A DNA stretch of 64,000 nt from Paraconiothyrium sp. Pb-2020 (Eukaryota; Ascomycota; Dothideomycetes; Pleosporales; Didymosphaeriaceae), in contig JAJUBI010000002.1 in NCBI GenBank assembly GCA_022419385.1, forward strand, positions 3,038,001 through 3,102,000, given 5' to 3'. Below the pieces are notes generated by a model. That model was not told the DNA's origin and ran no database searches. It saw nothing but the letters and a program-made list of their open reading frames with translations. Position numbers and translations under genes: made by a program. Positions 54,614-64,000 of the stretch are shown here, piece after piece (within the stretch, counting starts at the first letter, position 1; each line of letters starts with the position of its first letter).

Positions 54614-56467
54614 ATGTGCAGAATCGAGGAGAAGGTCTACATAGGAGCGGATGGAAGGAGCAGGACCTTCCAGGATACTTTTGAGTGTGACAGAGCCCGC
54701 CGTCGTGGCAGGCGCTGCTCCAAGCCCGAGAAAAGGACCACGGAATACAGAGGCGCACCACCAATCGCTCGCGATGATGCGCCCTCGCCTGCTTCGAATA
54801 ACCCTCCAACGCCCACCGGAGTAGGAGGCTATGTTGTCGAGGAACGTAGACCATCCGCAAGCGGTGGACGGCGTCCGTCCCTCAGACCCGCTAGCTCAGT
54901 GAAACCTGAGATCGTCATCCAAATCGGCTCCAAGAAGGACAGGGACACGAAGTACCCACGAACATACGTGCCCAAGACGTACAAAAGGTCCTCTTTAGGT
55001 GCCTCGTCCACTGCTTCCAACGAGGTTGCCGTCGATTCACCAGGCTCCGACGCGTCTTACCCGATCCGAACTGGCCTCCCAGAAACTGCTGTTCCTCAAA
55101 CTCCTCCCTTCGGACAGCCACAAAGTTATGTAACAAGGCGAGCCGTGCCACATGGACACCGCCACACTCCGTCAGCCTCTTCAGTCACCACAAGCCAGAC
55201 GCCTTCACTCTATACGACTTCGGAGACTGAGCCCGAGTCACCTTTGGGTCGACAGGCTCCCGAATACCCTCGCACTATTGTTCACAATTCACGGCCTAAT
55301 CCATCGCCACCGACCACGGCACGTGGGCAGACCACGCAGTCAAGTGCCTACCGTACTAGGCTTGATGTTCCTCATAACTCGTCACGGGACACGAGCTCGT
55401 CGCGCGATAATGCAGGAGATTACTCTGATGTTGTTGATCTATATGCTTCTTCTAATGCATCCAACGCAAGCTCGACCCGCGCCGCCGCGCCTGAAATTAC
55501 TGATCGCGCCATCGATCGTGAACGACGACGCAAGAGGAAGGAGGACCAAGAGGAGGAGCGCCGTGTTGATGAGGCGCTAGCTCAGGCAGCAGAGCAGGCG
55601 AAGAAAGAGGTCAGGTTCGCAACGCTCGAGACTGGTCGCTACGAGGAAAGAGAACGGCTCCGCAAAGGACAGAGTGACAAACAAAAGGCCGAAGAACGCG
55701 AGAGGGAACGCGAAAAGGAGAGACAGCTTAAGAAGGCGACAAAGAGGCCCGAACGCGAGAAGACTCAGCCACCTACGAGCTACAACCAGAAGCACTCGAG
55801 TGGTAAGCGCTCGCGCCGAGGTTCCATGACTCAAGCAGACATCGATGAGCAAGCTCGCCTTCTCCGGCAGGAGGAATTGCAGATGTCCCTCGAACGCACA
55901 GCTGCAGAACAACGAGAACGCGAAGAAGCCGCGCAGCAGCGTTTTGTGACACGACCCCAGCCTCAACATACACACTCGTATCCTCTCGAGGAGACCAGGC
56001 CTAGTGGCCGACGTCGGCAAAGCATCATTGTTGATCCGCCGGTTCTGGCGCCCTTGAACACGTCCTTCCAGCAACAACCATCGTATGCTACGCGTCCCCC
56101 GAGTTCGCACGCGCAGTCCTTCACGACACGTGACCAACTTCCTTCCGCACGTTACTCGCCCTCTCAAACAGGTCATCCATTCGCACAACCACCCCGAGTC
56201 TCAAACTCTAGCATGGACAACAACCCCTTTGCTGCTCCTTCGACTCGACCGATTCACCCGTCTCATCCGCCGGTAACGGTTGTGCACCACTATCCTCCGG
56301 TCGGCTCCAGCGGTGCATGGGATACCCAAGCTATGCAAACTGCTTTGCCTTCGTACCCTAGTGGGCAGGCAGCGCAGTACTCCACGCAAGGACACAGTCG
56401 GGCTCAGCAAGCAAACCGAAACACGACGCAAGCCTACCAAACGCCTGATGAGTGGTCTTCGCGCTAA
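54614..56467 (+). CDS. Hypothetical low-complexity protein with a conserved-looking MCRIEE N-terminus
   Basis: A single exon of 617 residues. The first 45 residues look constrained: MCRIEEKVYIGADGRSRTFQ, then a CDRARRRGRRC pair. The rest is mostly disordered. It has Ser/Thr/Pro-rich stretches, a basic patch (PRTYVPKTYKRS), a long charged coiled coil at about 295-385 rich in Glu, Arg and Lys, a second charged helix near 405-445, and a Gln/Pro/Tyr-rich C-terminus. No catalytic domain is recognisable. The start codon follows a long pyrimidine-rich leader, suggesting substantial transcription. The two Cys near residues 25-36 are reminiscent of a small regulatory or DNA-binding segment, but this is speculation. 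Long frames on the other strand over the coiled coil are shadows. Confidence 0.8.
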   Translation: MCRIEEKVYIGADGRSRTFQDTFECDRARRRGRRCSKPEKRTTEYRGAPPIARDDAPSPASNNPPTPTGVGGYVVEERRPSASGGRRPSLRPASSVKPEIVIQIGSKKDRDTKYPRTYVPKTYKRSSLGASSTASNEVAVDSPGSDASYPIRTGLPETAVPQTPPFGQPQSYVTRRAVPHGHRHTPSASSVTTSQTPSLYTTSETEPESPLGRQAPEYPRTIVHNSRPNPSPPTTARGQTTQSSAYRTRLDVPHNSSRDTSSSRDNAGDYSDVVDLYASSNASNASSTRAAAPEITDRAIDRERRRKRKEDQEEERRVDEALAQAAEQAKKEVRFATLETGRYEERERLRKGQSDKQKAEEREREREKERQLKKATKRPEREKTQPPTSYNQKHSSGKRSRRGSMTQADIDEQARLLRQEELQMSLERTAAEQREREEAAQQRFVTRPQPQHTHSYPLEETRPSGRRRQSIIVDPPVLAPLNTSFQQQPSYATRPPSSHAQSFTTRDQLPSARYSPSQTGHPFAQPPRVSNSSMDNNPFAAPSTRPIHPSHPPVTVVHHYPPVGSSGAWDTQAMQTALPSYPSGQAAQYSTQGHSRAQQANRNTTQAYQTPDEWSSR

Positions 56468-56860
56468 ACAGAACCACGCGTCGGTATTAGTAAAGACTTC
56501 TGTGGGTTCGTTTGCTGCGAACGCCTTTTCTGCCTGTTCATCGATTCATTTCATCTCATTTGTTTAGGCATGTGTACGTCGATAAGAGGTAGTACATGTA
56601 TACGCGAAGGAAATTTCTCTGTCTCCTACTTCTGTAGATCATAGACTAGGCGTTTTGACTTTCTTGCTTGACGCCTCGTCCTTGAACGTGCTTCTTTCTT
56701 ACTGTTGGAAGTCGGATTGGCATGATGGGTTGGGTTCTATACCCCACCTACACATTGGGAGCCTTCGCGGGCCGTAAAAAATATCTGGCGTATTAGCAAA
56801 ATTTTTATCCTTATCAGATACCCGACCTTTGTAGTTTCATGAAAGTGAAGCGCGTTATGT

Positions 56861-56887
56861 AGCATTAGTTAGCATTAGGTAGCATTG
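56861..56887. repeat. Imperfect tandem repeat of a 10-bp unit (AGCATTAGTT-like) x2.7
   Basis: Three near-identical copies of AGCATTAG/GCATTG motifs in a row. Confidence 0.75.
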
Positions 56888-58387
56888 CACGATGTATGCT
56901 AAGCGCCCTTTAGGACGACTTATCCCGGCGAGACGGAATAGACTTCATTAGACATGGTGAAATGGGACGCCTTACGTCTGCCTAGTTTGCTTCTTATGCT
57001 TGATTATGCGGTTGCGGGGTTACAGCGTACGAGGTCCGAAGTCTATGAGTGCCTGTCACCCTCGTTATCAGCACAGACCACACATGAAAGCGCGGAGGTA
57101 AGCGGACCGGTAGCCGATAGTCATCCAAGTAGTCTTCGAAATCCATGCCTCAGGCATAGCCTACCTTTGCCAAGGCCCGCGAGGTCGCATGTTGGCAGTA
57201 CATGGGCACCAATATTGCGGACAGCGTACGCTTGCTCAGGACTTCTGTGGGTCTATTTTAGCACTTGGATCTTGAGTATGGTTTCCCCGAGTTTCCAGAC
57301 CACTAGCGGATAGGAAATGGATCCATGTGCCATGGTTGGACCCAAATGACAGGCTGGGTATTGAGATCTAAGAGATGTCCATCTTAACATCTACTGCTGG
57401 TCTGCCTCATTATTGTAACCCGTGCTGGATGCTGTACATATAAGTCACACAGGGAGGGTTGCGCAACCCTTCTGCAGTCTGGCTGCTGTCGATGAACACG
57501 TACGAAATCCCTCCAATACATTTGATCACATTGCAGTCACTAAGTCACTGTCATGGGAATCCCCGTTACTCTTCCCTATTCAAACAGAGATGTAATGCTT
57601 CATTCGCAGTCACTTTCTGGTCTGGGGACTGAGCTCCACGAGAGCCCGGAAAGGACAGGTCATGTTTCATGTTTGCCTTGTTCCTTCAACCATATGGCTT
57701 CTAACCATCGATGATGGCCGAAGGGAGCGACTGTTGCATAAGCTAATCCACGTTCATATAGGTAGCTATCTTGAAATTCCTTTTCCTCCCAATGAAGCGT
57801 TGTTCAAAGACCCATCTAGACTACAGCTCAATAGTTCATGCCACGTACAGATGAGCATAATTTTGTTCACCATGATCCGTCACTTCCTCAGCTCGTCTGG
57901 ATCATCCCGTGTGTCACAGCGTATGCGGCCGGTTTTCCTGTGTCCTTACCACTCTCATCCGTTCCTCCGAAACTCCTTGGCCAACTCAAAGTCACCTGGT
58001 ACATCTTCTACCGTGGATCCTCGCAGTATACGTTCTCATAATCTTATAGATGGCGTTGAAATCTGCTTCGTTCCAAAACAATGATTGGTATGCCGCCAAT
58101 ACCTACAGATTCTCCAGTCGTGTATGGCCTGTGGCCAACCTTTAGTATAAGTGGGAACAGGTGGACCCAGACGTCAATCGCTTCAACAAAGGATTACGTG
58201 AATAGTTACTACGGAGGAAGTTGCCTCTGGATGACCCGCTCAGGCAACATGGCGAGGACAATGTCGGAACATGAATCAGCCAAGTGAAGAGTCGACTGCA
58301 ACTTCTTAGTAAAGCCTGGATATCAAGAGAAACTTCTAATCAATTATTCACAGGTAAATTGTTGTACTTCCGCAGCTCTCCTCTCAC

Positions 58388-58400
58388 TTTTTTTTTTTTT
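58388..58400. repeat. Poly-T tract (13 T)
   Basis: An uninterrupted T13 run about 50 bp beyond the stop codon of the sugar transporter; on that gene's strand it reads as poly-A. Confidence 0.9.
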
Positions 58401-58448
58401 ACACAACCCGCACTCTACTGCAGCAACAATGCTCCCTTACACAATATC

Positions 58449-60091
58449 CTACGCCTTTGGCGCATCCTCCACCCTCTCGGGACTTTGCTCATGATGCAAC
58501 GCCTTCTCCTTATCATTCAAATCACCAGCCTCCACCCTCCTCGTCCTTTGGTAGTCAACATGCGTCTTCCAGGCCGGAATGTTCGCCATAAACATCTCCT
58601 CAATGTCTTCCAGAGTTTTACCTGACGTCTCAGGGAAGCAGAAGAAGACATGAATCGCCATAGCTGTGCAAAATACACCAAAGATGAGGTACACCTTCCA
58701 CTGAATGTTGACGAACGCAGGCGGCACAAAGTAGCTGAGCGCGAAGTTGAAGATCCAGTTGGACGCGGTGGTGATAGCGACAGCCTTGCCGCGGACACGC
58801 AGCGGGAAGAGTTCAGGTGGGTAGATCCACGAGACGGGGCCCCAGGTGGGCGCGTAAGAGGCGACGAAGAGGTAGGTACAGGCGATCACCGCCTTGGCAG
58901 GGGCGCCGCCGATTTCCCAGGATTGTTCCGCAATGTTGTTGAGGCCGCCTGGCGGGGCGGCGTGTCCGTACGAGGCCATGAGACCAGCGTTGGCGTACAT
59001 CCAAGTGGCCATCAGGAGTGCGCCAATCATGAGAGGCCAGCGACGGCCCCAGCGGTCGATGAAGATGAGGGCGAAGATGGTCATGACGACGTTGATGACG
59101 TACTGGATGGACGACGCGATGAGGTTGTTGTTGCCCTTGAGACCTGCCATACCGAAGACATAGGTGATGTAGTACATCATAACGTTCATACCCGTCAACT
59201 GACTCCAGATCTGCGTGAAGACACCAATATGTAGGCGGTTTAACATCCTCGGACGGAATAGCTCCTTGACGGACACGTCGGCATTCTGCCTCTCGAACTC
59301 GATCATCTGCTTGATCTCGTTCAACTCGAGCGCAACTAAGGGCGCATTAGGATCGCCCTTTCCGTGGACCAATGTAAGCACAGCATGGCACTCTTCCCAC
59401 TTATCATGGCGGGCCAGCCAACGCGGCGACTCAGGCAGTAAGATCAATCCAAAGAAGAGGAAAATGGCGGGGAGCATCTGAAGACCCCACGGGACACGCC
59501 AAGCCTGAGGTCCCTCCAGGAATGTGCAACCGTAGGATAGATAGTACATCAATAGGATGCCCCACGTGATTGCCCATTGCTGAGCACCGACGACACGACC
59601 ACGCTTTGAAGGAGGAGCTAGTTCAGAGACGTAGACAGGAACTTGAGCGGAACATATACCGACGGCAATGCCGTTGATGAAGCGGCCGACGATGAGCATA
59701 GCGATGTTTTGAGAGGCACAGGAAATGGTGGAACCAATGCACCAGATGACGGAACCGATTTGGATGGCGGTCTTGCGACCCAGCTTGTCGGTGATGTAGC
59801 CGGAGAGGAGAGCACCGCAGAAAGATCCACCGGGCATGGCGGCGGTGATACCACCCTGGACGTTGGCCGTGGGACCTGAGCAACCATCTGGATCGTCGGC
59901 ATAGGAGGGTCCTTCATTGAAGTAGCAGCGGTATTGTTGCGTGGGAAGACTAGCATTCTATCAGCCTCGACGTTGATACATGATGACGACGACACGTACA
60001 TGGCCGACATGCTGGAAATATCGAATCCAAAGAGGCCACCGCCAATAACGGCGATGGCGGTGATGCCGTAGATGTTGCCGATCTGATACAT
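58449..60091 (-). CDS. MFS sugar transporter (sugar porter family)
   Basis: A plasma-membrane hexose or related sugar permease with 12 predicted membrane segments. Two exons, 60091-60000 and 59949-58449, join as SMSAI|LPTQQYRCYF and give 530 residues. Sugar-porter motifs are present in order: GGGLFGFDISSMS in helix 1, DKLGRKTAIQIG between helices 2 and 3, GRFINGIAVG, PESPRWLARHDKWEE before the central loop, SQLTGMNVMMYY in helix 7, DRWGRRWPLM between helices 8 and 9, and PETSGKTLEDIEEMF after helix 12. The C-terminal tail is hydrophilic. The intron was fixed by the GTACGT donor and TAG acceptor. Substrate cannot be told from sequence. Confidence 0.94.
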
Positions 60092-62359
60092 CTTGGCTGA
60101 ACCCGTGGAGTATCAACCCAGAGAAGATAAAGAGCTGCCAGACAAGAGGGCACCCAGCGAGGCGGAAACCCCAAGCTTATATACACCGGTAGACGGACAG
60201 GTCAAGCGTCGCCTCGGGAGGCCCCAAAACACATGCTCTAACCCAAACCCCAAGGATGCCGCCCACGGGGCCAATGTCTAAGCAGGGAAAACGTGGTGCC
60301 CCGCCTGGAGACAGTCAGACCAGCGAGCTGTCACGCTCCCTCATCCCGCTCCGCTCCCAATCTCCAGGACTGCTCGTTCGAGTATAGGCTCCGGCGGTGG
60401 AGATATTGATTGGTCTCGCAGGGGCGTGCGCTATGGCAGAAGGAAGTGCGGGTACGTGGTTGAGCGGCGGCAGGGGCTGCAGAGTCAGAAACAAGCAATT
60501 GGGCAGCGGACAAGCCCGACTCCATCGCAGCTCGTGCATCGGCTGCCGATGATGTTGCGATCGTCATCAGCGGCTCGATGCAGTCGACGACACGATGCCT
60601 GCTCTTTGTCCCACAGCGCCCACCGTCGGTTGTCGCGCGGCCGACCGCAAACGGGCGCACTGCTCTGTCCTGGACACCTCGCCGTCCATTTGCGTCGGCA
60701 GCTCATGACGGTGAAGTCGATGCTGTCCAGCTGATGAAACACGAGAGGTTGCGTGACGTCACGCCCGCGTTGACAAAAAACATCACTCTGCTCCATGTGC
60801 ACGGGCCAGCCCGCGTCCAGCGCCGCTGACGTCGACCCGTTTTTCTTGCGCACCATGTAACCATGCCAGCTCTAGCTCGAGCGCCTCCCGCCCACGTCTG
60901 CAGCAGCGCCCGCAGCCTTGAATACGCCTCCAACATGCCGCGTGCCGACACGTTCCAACGACCTCATCGCACTGGCTCGTTGCATCACGCCCGCGCGGGC
61001 AGAACGAGGGGAGCGGTGGCCGAATAACGTAGGCGGAACCCTAGCTCTCGCTTTGTCTTCGCTGAGCCTTGCCGTCGCTTCGATGAGGACGCAGCCGTGT
61101 CCCAGTGGGCGGACTCGTCCATGCTCTTGCGTTTCTAGCGCCATGGGTCGACCGGAGAGGTCAACGGCGGCGGGTGGGTTTCGGAAATGCTATCTTTCTA
61201 GGGCCGGGCATATCGGCGCATACCTTCGAGGAACGGCATGGCGAAGACCTGATCGATGGTGCGTTCGAATAGAATGCCCACGGTAAAGAGGGACCACCCA
61301 GATGTTGTACAAAGGCAGCAAGAGCGACCAGCGCGGCTACTCAGCGCGATTATCTCCTAATGAACCTCATCCCACTCCGACAGCGACCTGCGAGCACGAA
61401 GAGCCTCATAAGTCTCCATCGGATACGCTTCCAGACAAGGAAGGTACTGCCACCGATCACAATTGGTGCGTCCCCCACCGTGGCGTGTCCTCGGATCTCG
61501 GACGTACCAGACCGATTCAAGGAACGCACGAGGACTCGAAAAGTCATTGTGAGTGGTGGCCTGTTGTATAGCTTGAGAGCTTGCTGAAGCGCTGGGACGT
61601 GCTTGCCATCGCATGAGGAGAAAACACTGGAGTCTCTCCTCATGCAGATCTGGAGTTGACGAGACTTGTCTGGACCTTTGAGCAGTGCACAAGAACCAAA
61701 ATTCTAGGGCAGTGGGGACCGCATGAATCGTACTACGTGGGACTCACAGGCTGTAATGAATCGTGGCAGAGAACTAGCCGCTTACATAACATGTCGCGCC
61801 AACTTTTGCGCCGTTGTTCGTAGTTTATCGTCGCATGAACAATAAGTCGATGCTGGTCAATCTCACTGATCCAGCCTCTGCGCTTCTTTGGTGGTGGAAG
61901 CTCCGGCGTGCCTCGAGCAAGTACGCGGCGTACAGTGGTTTGAGCAGAACCTGCAGTGAGACCCAGGCCCAAGTCCCTCATCGTCGTGCCAGCGGAAGCA
62001 CTGTTTTCGCTCACTCAGCGATAAGCGCCTATCTGGCGTCCGCGGCATATGTTGCAATCAATTTAGTAGGCTAGGAAGGGGTATGACCAATAGAAAATAG
62101 GGCAAAAAGTAGAGTGGAGAGGTGTTGATTTAATAGAGATCGGGCGAGGTGCGCGCTAGGTACCCATACTTGCTGGTAGGGTGGTAGGTGGACACAGCAG
62201 AAGGTGCACCGTCAAGAGGACTCAAAGAAACTATCTCGGTGTCAGTGGCGGCAGTTGGCATGAGAAGGAAGACATGACCATGGCTATACAGCTTTTACGT
62301 GGTATCATCTCATGTATCCGAGCCGTCCCTCATACGTACCCACCCCCTCGGAAACCATC
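60092..62359. other. Gene-poor 2.3-kb intergenic region
   Basis: The left third is GC-rich promoter DNA of the sugar transporter. The remainder has short frames on both strands with no domain. It ends at the 3' side of the SAC phosphatase gene. Confidence 0.5.
60176..60183 (-). promoter_or_regulatory. Putative TATA box of the sugar transporter gene
   Basis: TATATAAG on the minus strand, 85-92 bp upstream of the start codon at 60091. Confidence 0.5.
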
Positions 62360-64000
62360 TCAACCCCAAACCAGCTTCTTCATCGAGTATGCCAGCGTTT
62401 CTACGTATCCAGTGCTCCTCTTCGCATCTGTCAAGCTGATAATATCTTTATCCTCAACCACTAACCCTCTCGCCTGTACCCCTTCCCCAACTTTCTCTTC
62501 CTGCTCCGTACCAGGACTGCCAAGCTTTACCTGCTCCCCTGTCCTCGTCCTATTCGCCACCTTCACAATCTCCTCACATACTCCCTTGACTACATCCATC
62601 TCGTTCTCTGGGATTTCTGCGGCTTCCCCAGATGCCGGCATGCTGGTACGCGGTGGGAGCGCTTTGAATGCAAGGAAGCGACCAGTTGCATGTGGAGCCT
62701 TCGACTTCGAGACTGACTGATCTTCGGATAGGGCACCACTTTTCCCGGAATCGAGCGAGCGCGTGTTGCGCCGCACGAGGTCTCCACCTGGCTCTGCCCG
62801 GTACCGAATCACAAACCCAACATTCTTCTGTTCGTCCATGTGCCGTGATGCTAAAGTGCTAGTAATATACACACCGCGGAATATGCTCTCTACGTTTTCG
62901 AGCTCGATACGCTCGAACTCGCGCACCTTTTCCGTGCCCCAGTCCAGACGGCAGAAATACAGCGCTTTTTCGGTGAGCAGTAGAACGGCTTCTTCAAAGG
63001 TCGCAGTCTTGAGATGATCGGCCGAAGTCGGCACGCTCAATGTCCAGCCAGCGACGAGGTCTTCGTCCTTGTCTTCTATAACAATGCCAGCTGAACGGTC
63101 GATAGCCGCTTGTCGCACCTTTCTGACATCGATGAAGTAGTCTGCACTCTTCATGTCGGCCTCAAACTCGGCGAAGATGGTATCCGTCGCGCGCCCAAGG
63201 AGGTAGTCAATGACTGCTTGCGCAAAATAATCGTTGACGATGTTGTTGTAGTACCTTGTCAAGGTGAGCCCAAAATCGGTCAGGGCGCCAGTGATTTGTC
63301 GTTTCCTAGTGCGGGTGAAGTCTCCCTTGAGCGCAGCAGTGCCCGCGTATTGCTTCGAAATTGCGTCGCCGTTATCCGCCCATAGTGTATTGAACCATGA
63401 TGTGCTGGGGTCATTCTGGAGATCAATGCTATAATCACCAGCGGACAGCTGAGCCTCGAGTGTTGTTCGTGCGCAGGCGGACTGAACAACATTCGTGCGA
63501 TCGAGACAATCCATGCAATTTGTTCGCAGTACACCAGACTGTGTCTGCGCGGCTTGGTCATCGGACATCTCAGTCCAGCTGGCTGCTTTCAGGAATGGTG
63601 CGATAGAGTCCATTAGCAGGGAGACGTTCTCAAACCGCATGCCCCGGCAGACGTGATGGAAGTCAAACCATTCGAAATCAAGCTGCTTCCCTTTGCCGTC
63701 CATACCGCCATGGTCATTGAGTATTCTCGCGTGTTGATCGTATAGGCTTCCAATCTTTGCTTCGTTTCCGTGTTTGTCGACCAAAGAGGCAGCATATACG
63801 GAACCGTATCTTGCTGACAGCTCAGCAAAGTGGCGTCTGAAAGCTCTCGCGTTCGTGTCCGTAGACCCCCAGGTATCTACCTGCGGTTTTAGACTGTACG
63901 GAGACTGGGAAAAGAATAGCGGAATCGAACCGCGACACTGGACGAATGAGAAGATTTTGTCTTGAGAAGTGTTCCAAGTGGACGACGACAGGATCTGCTC
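62360..64000 (-). CDS. SAC/hSac2-domain phosphoinositide phosphatase (5' truncated by window edge)
   Basis: The frame is open from the last base of the window to the stop at 62360, giving the C-terminal 546 residues. The start lies outside the window. The N-terminal part is a SAC domain: VQCRGSIPLFFSQSPYSLKP, FRRHFAELSARYGSVYAASLVDK, FDFHHVCRGMRFEN, and the catalytic CX5R loop RTNCMDCLDRTNVVQS with both Cys and Arg present. After about residue 300 there is a second block (DLVAGWTLSVPTS, EEAVLLLTEKALYFCRLDWGTEKVREFERIELENVESIFRG) that matches the hSac2 homology domain of Sac2/INPP5F-type proteins. Such proteins dephosphorylate phosphoinositides on endosomal or plasma membranes. The tail is disordered and ends KKLVWG. 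No introns are seen in this part. Confidence 0.9.
   Translation of the reverse strand, partial: EQILSSSTWNTSQDKIFSFVQCRGSIPLFFSQSPYSLKPQVDTWGSTDTNARAFRRHFAELSARYGSVYAASLVDKHGNEAKIGSLYDQHARILNDHGGMDGKGKQLDFEWFDFHHVCRGMRFENVSLLMDSIAPFLKAASWTEMSDDQAAQTQSGVLRTNCMDCLDRTNVVQSACARTTLEAQLSAGDYSIDLQNDPSTSWFNTLWADNGDAISKQYAGTAALKGDFTRTRKRQITGALTDFGLTLTRYYNNIVNDYFAQAVIDYLLGRATDTIFAEFEADMKSADYFIDVRKVRQAAIDRSAGIVIEDKDEDLVAGWTLSVPTSADHLKTATFEEAVLLLTEKALYFCRLDWGTEKVREFERIELENVESIFRGVYITSTLASRHMDEQKNVGFVIRYRAEPGGDLVRRNTRSLDSGKSGALSEDQSVSKSKAPHATGRFLAFKALPPRTSMPASGEAAEIPENEMDVVKGVCEEIVKVANRTRTGEQVKLGSPGTEQEEKVGEGVQARGLVVEDKDIISLTDAKRSTGYVETLAYSMKKLVWG

Larger units (their letters stand above)
56468..58448. 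other. Gene-poor 2-kb intergenic region
   Basis: Between the 3' ends of two convergent genes. It contains a short 10-bp tandem repeat and a T13 tract near its right end. Frames up to 140 codons on the plus strand lack any domain. Confidence 0.5.

Noticed and set aside
63921..63931. tRNA B-box-like sequence (reverse complement of GGTTCGATTCC)
   Set aside because: It lies inside the SAC domain coding sequence (CRGSIP) and no cloverleaf or A box accompanies it.

Overview
This window is nuclear DNA of a filamentous ascomycete (Pezizomycotina). Dothideomycetes is my best guess, but that narrower placement is inference. The evidence is compact genes with short GT-AG introns (about 45-70 nt, often GTATGT/GTACGT donors and CTGAC-like branch sites), 5' leaders rich in pyrimidines, and a characteristic fungal gene set: carboxypeptidase Y, an alkaline-type subtilase, a laccase, long-chain fatty alcohol oxidase, a Vcx1-like cation exchanger and MFS sugar porters. 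Twenty-three protein-coding loci can be supported. Two are cut by the window edges and two carry an apparent single-base frameshift. I found no rRNA, tRNA, CRISPR array or intact transposon.

Layout. 0-6 kb: 3' end of an unrecognised gene (+), RPS5/uS7 (+), a coiled-coil protein (-), a secreted S8 subtilase (-). 6-12.5 kb: a gene-poor stretch around a secreted PAF-acetylhydrolase-like protein (+) that appears to lack its catalytic triad. 12.5-22 kb: small hypothetical (+), SDO1/SBDS (-), carboxypeptidase Y (+), frameshifted kinase-like gene (+), RPS18/uS13 (-). 22-30 kb: Cys-motif hypothetical (+), GNAT acetyltransferase (+), laccase (-). 30-34.7 kb is almost empty. 34.7-49 kb: tRNA-dihydrouridine synthase DUS1 (-), FYVE protein (-), fatty alcohol oxidase (+), GH1 glycosidase (+), cation/H+ exchanger (+), RPS17/eS17 (+). 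49-64 kb: single-span membrane protein (-), a 4-kb empty and partly GC-rich stretch, low-complexity MCRIEE-type protein (+), sugar transporter (-), and a SAC/hSac2 phosphoinositide phosphatase (-) that runs off the right edge.

There is no operon-like logic and no sign of a secondary-metabolite cluster. Two loose themes stand out. One is translation: three small-subunit ribosomal proteins, the 60S maturation factor SDO1 and DUS1. The other is secreted or vacuolar degradation and carbon use: S8 protease, CPY, laccase, GH1, fatty alcohol oxidase and sugar porter. Exon boundaries given here were derived by hand from splice consensus plus protein continuity, and each full-length model closes in frame. 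The strongest unusual signals are the triple-substituted PAF-AH-like protein, the GC-AG intron in the fatty alcohol oxidase gene, and the two one-base frameshifts in otherwise well-conserved genes.
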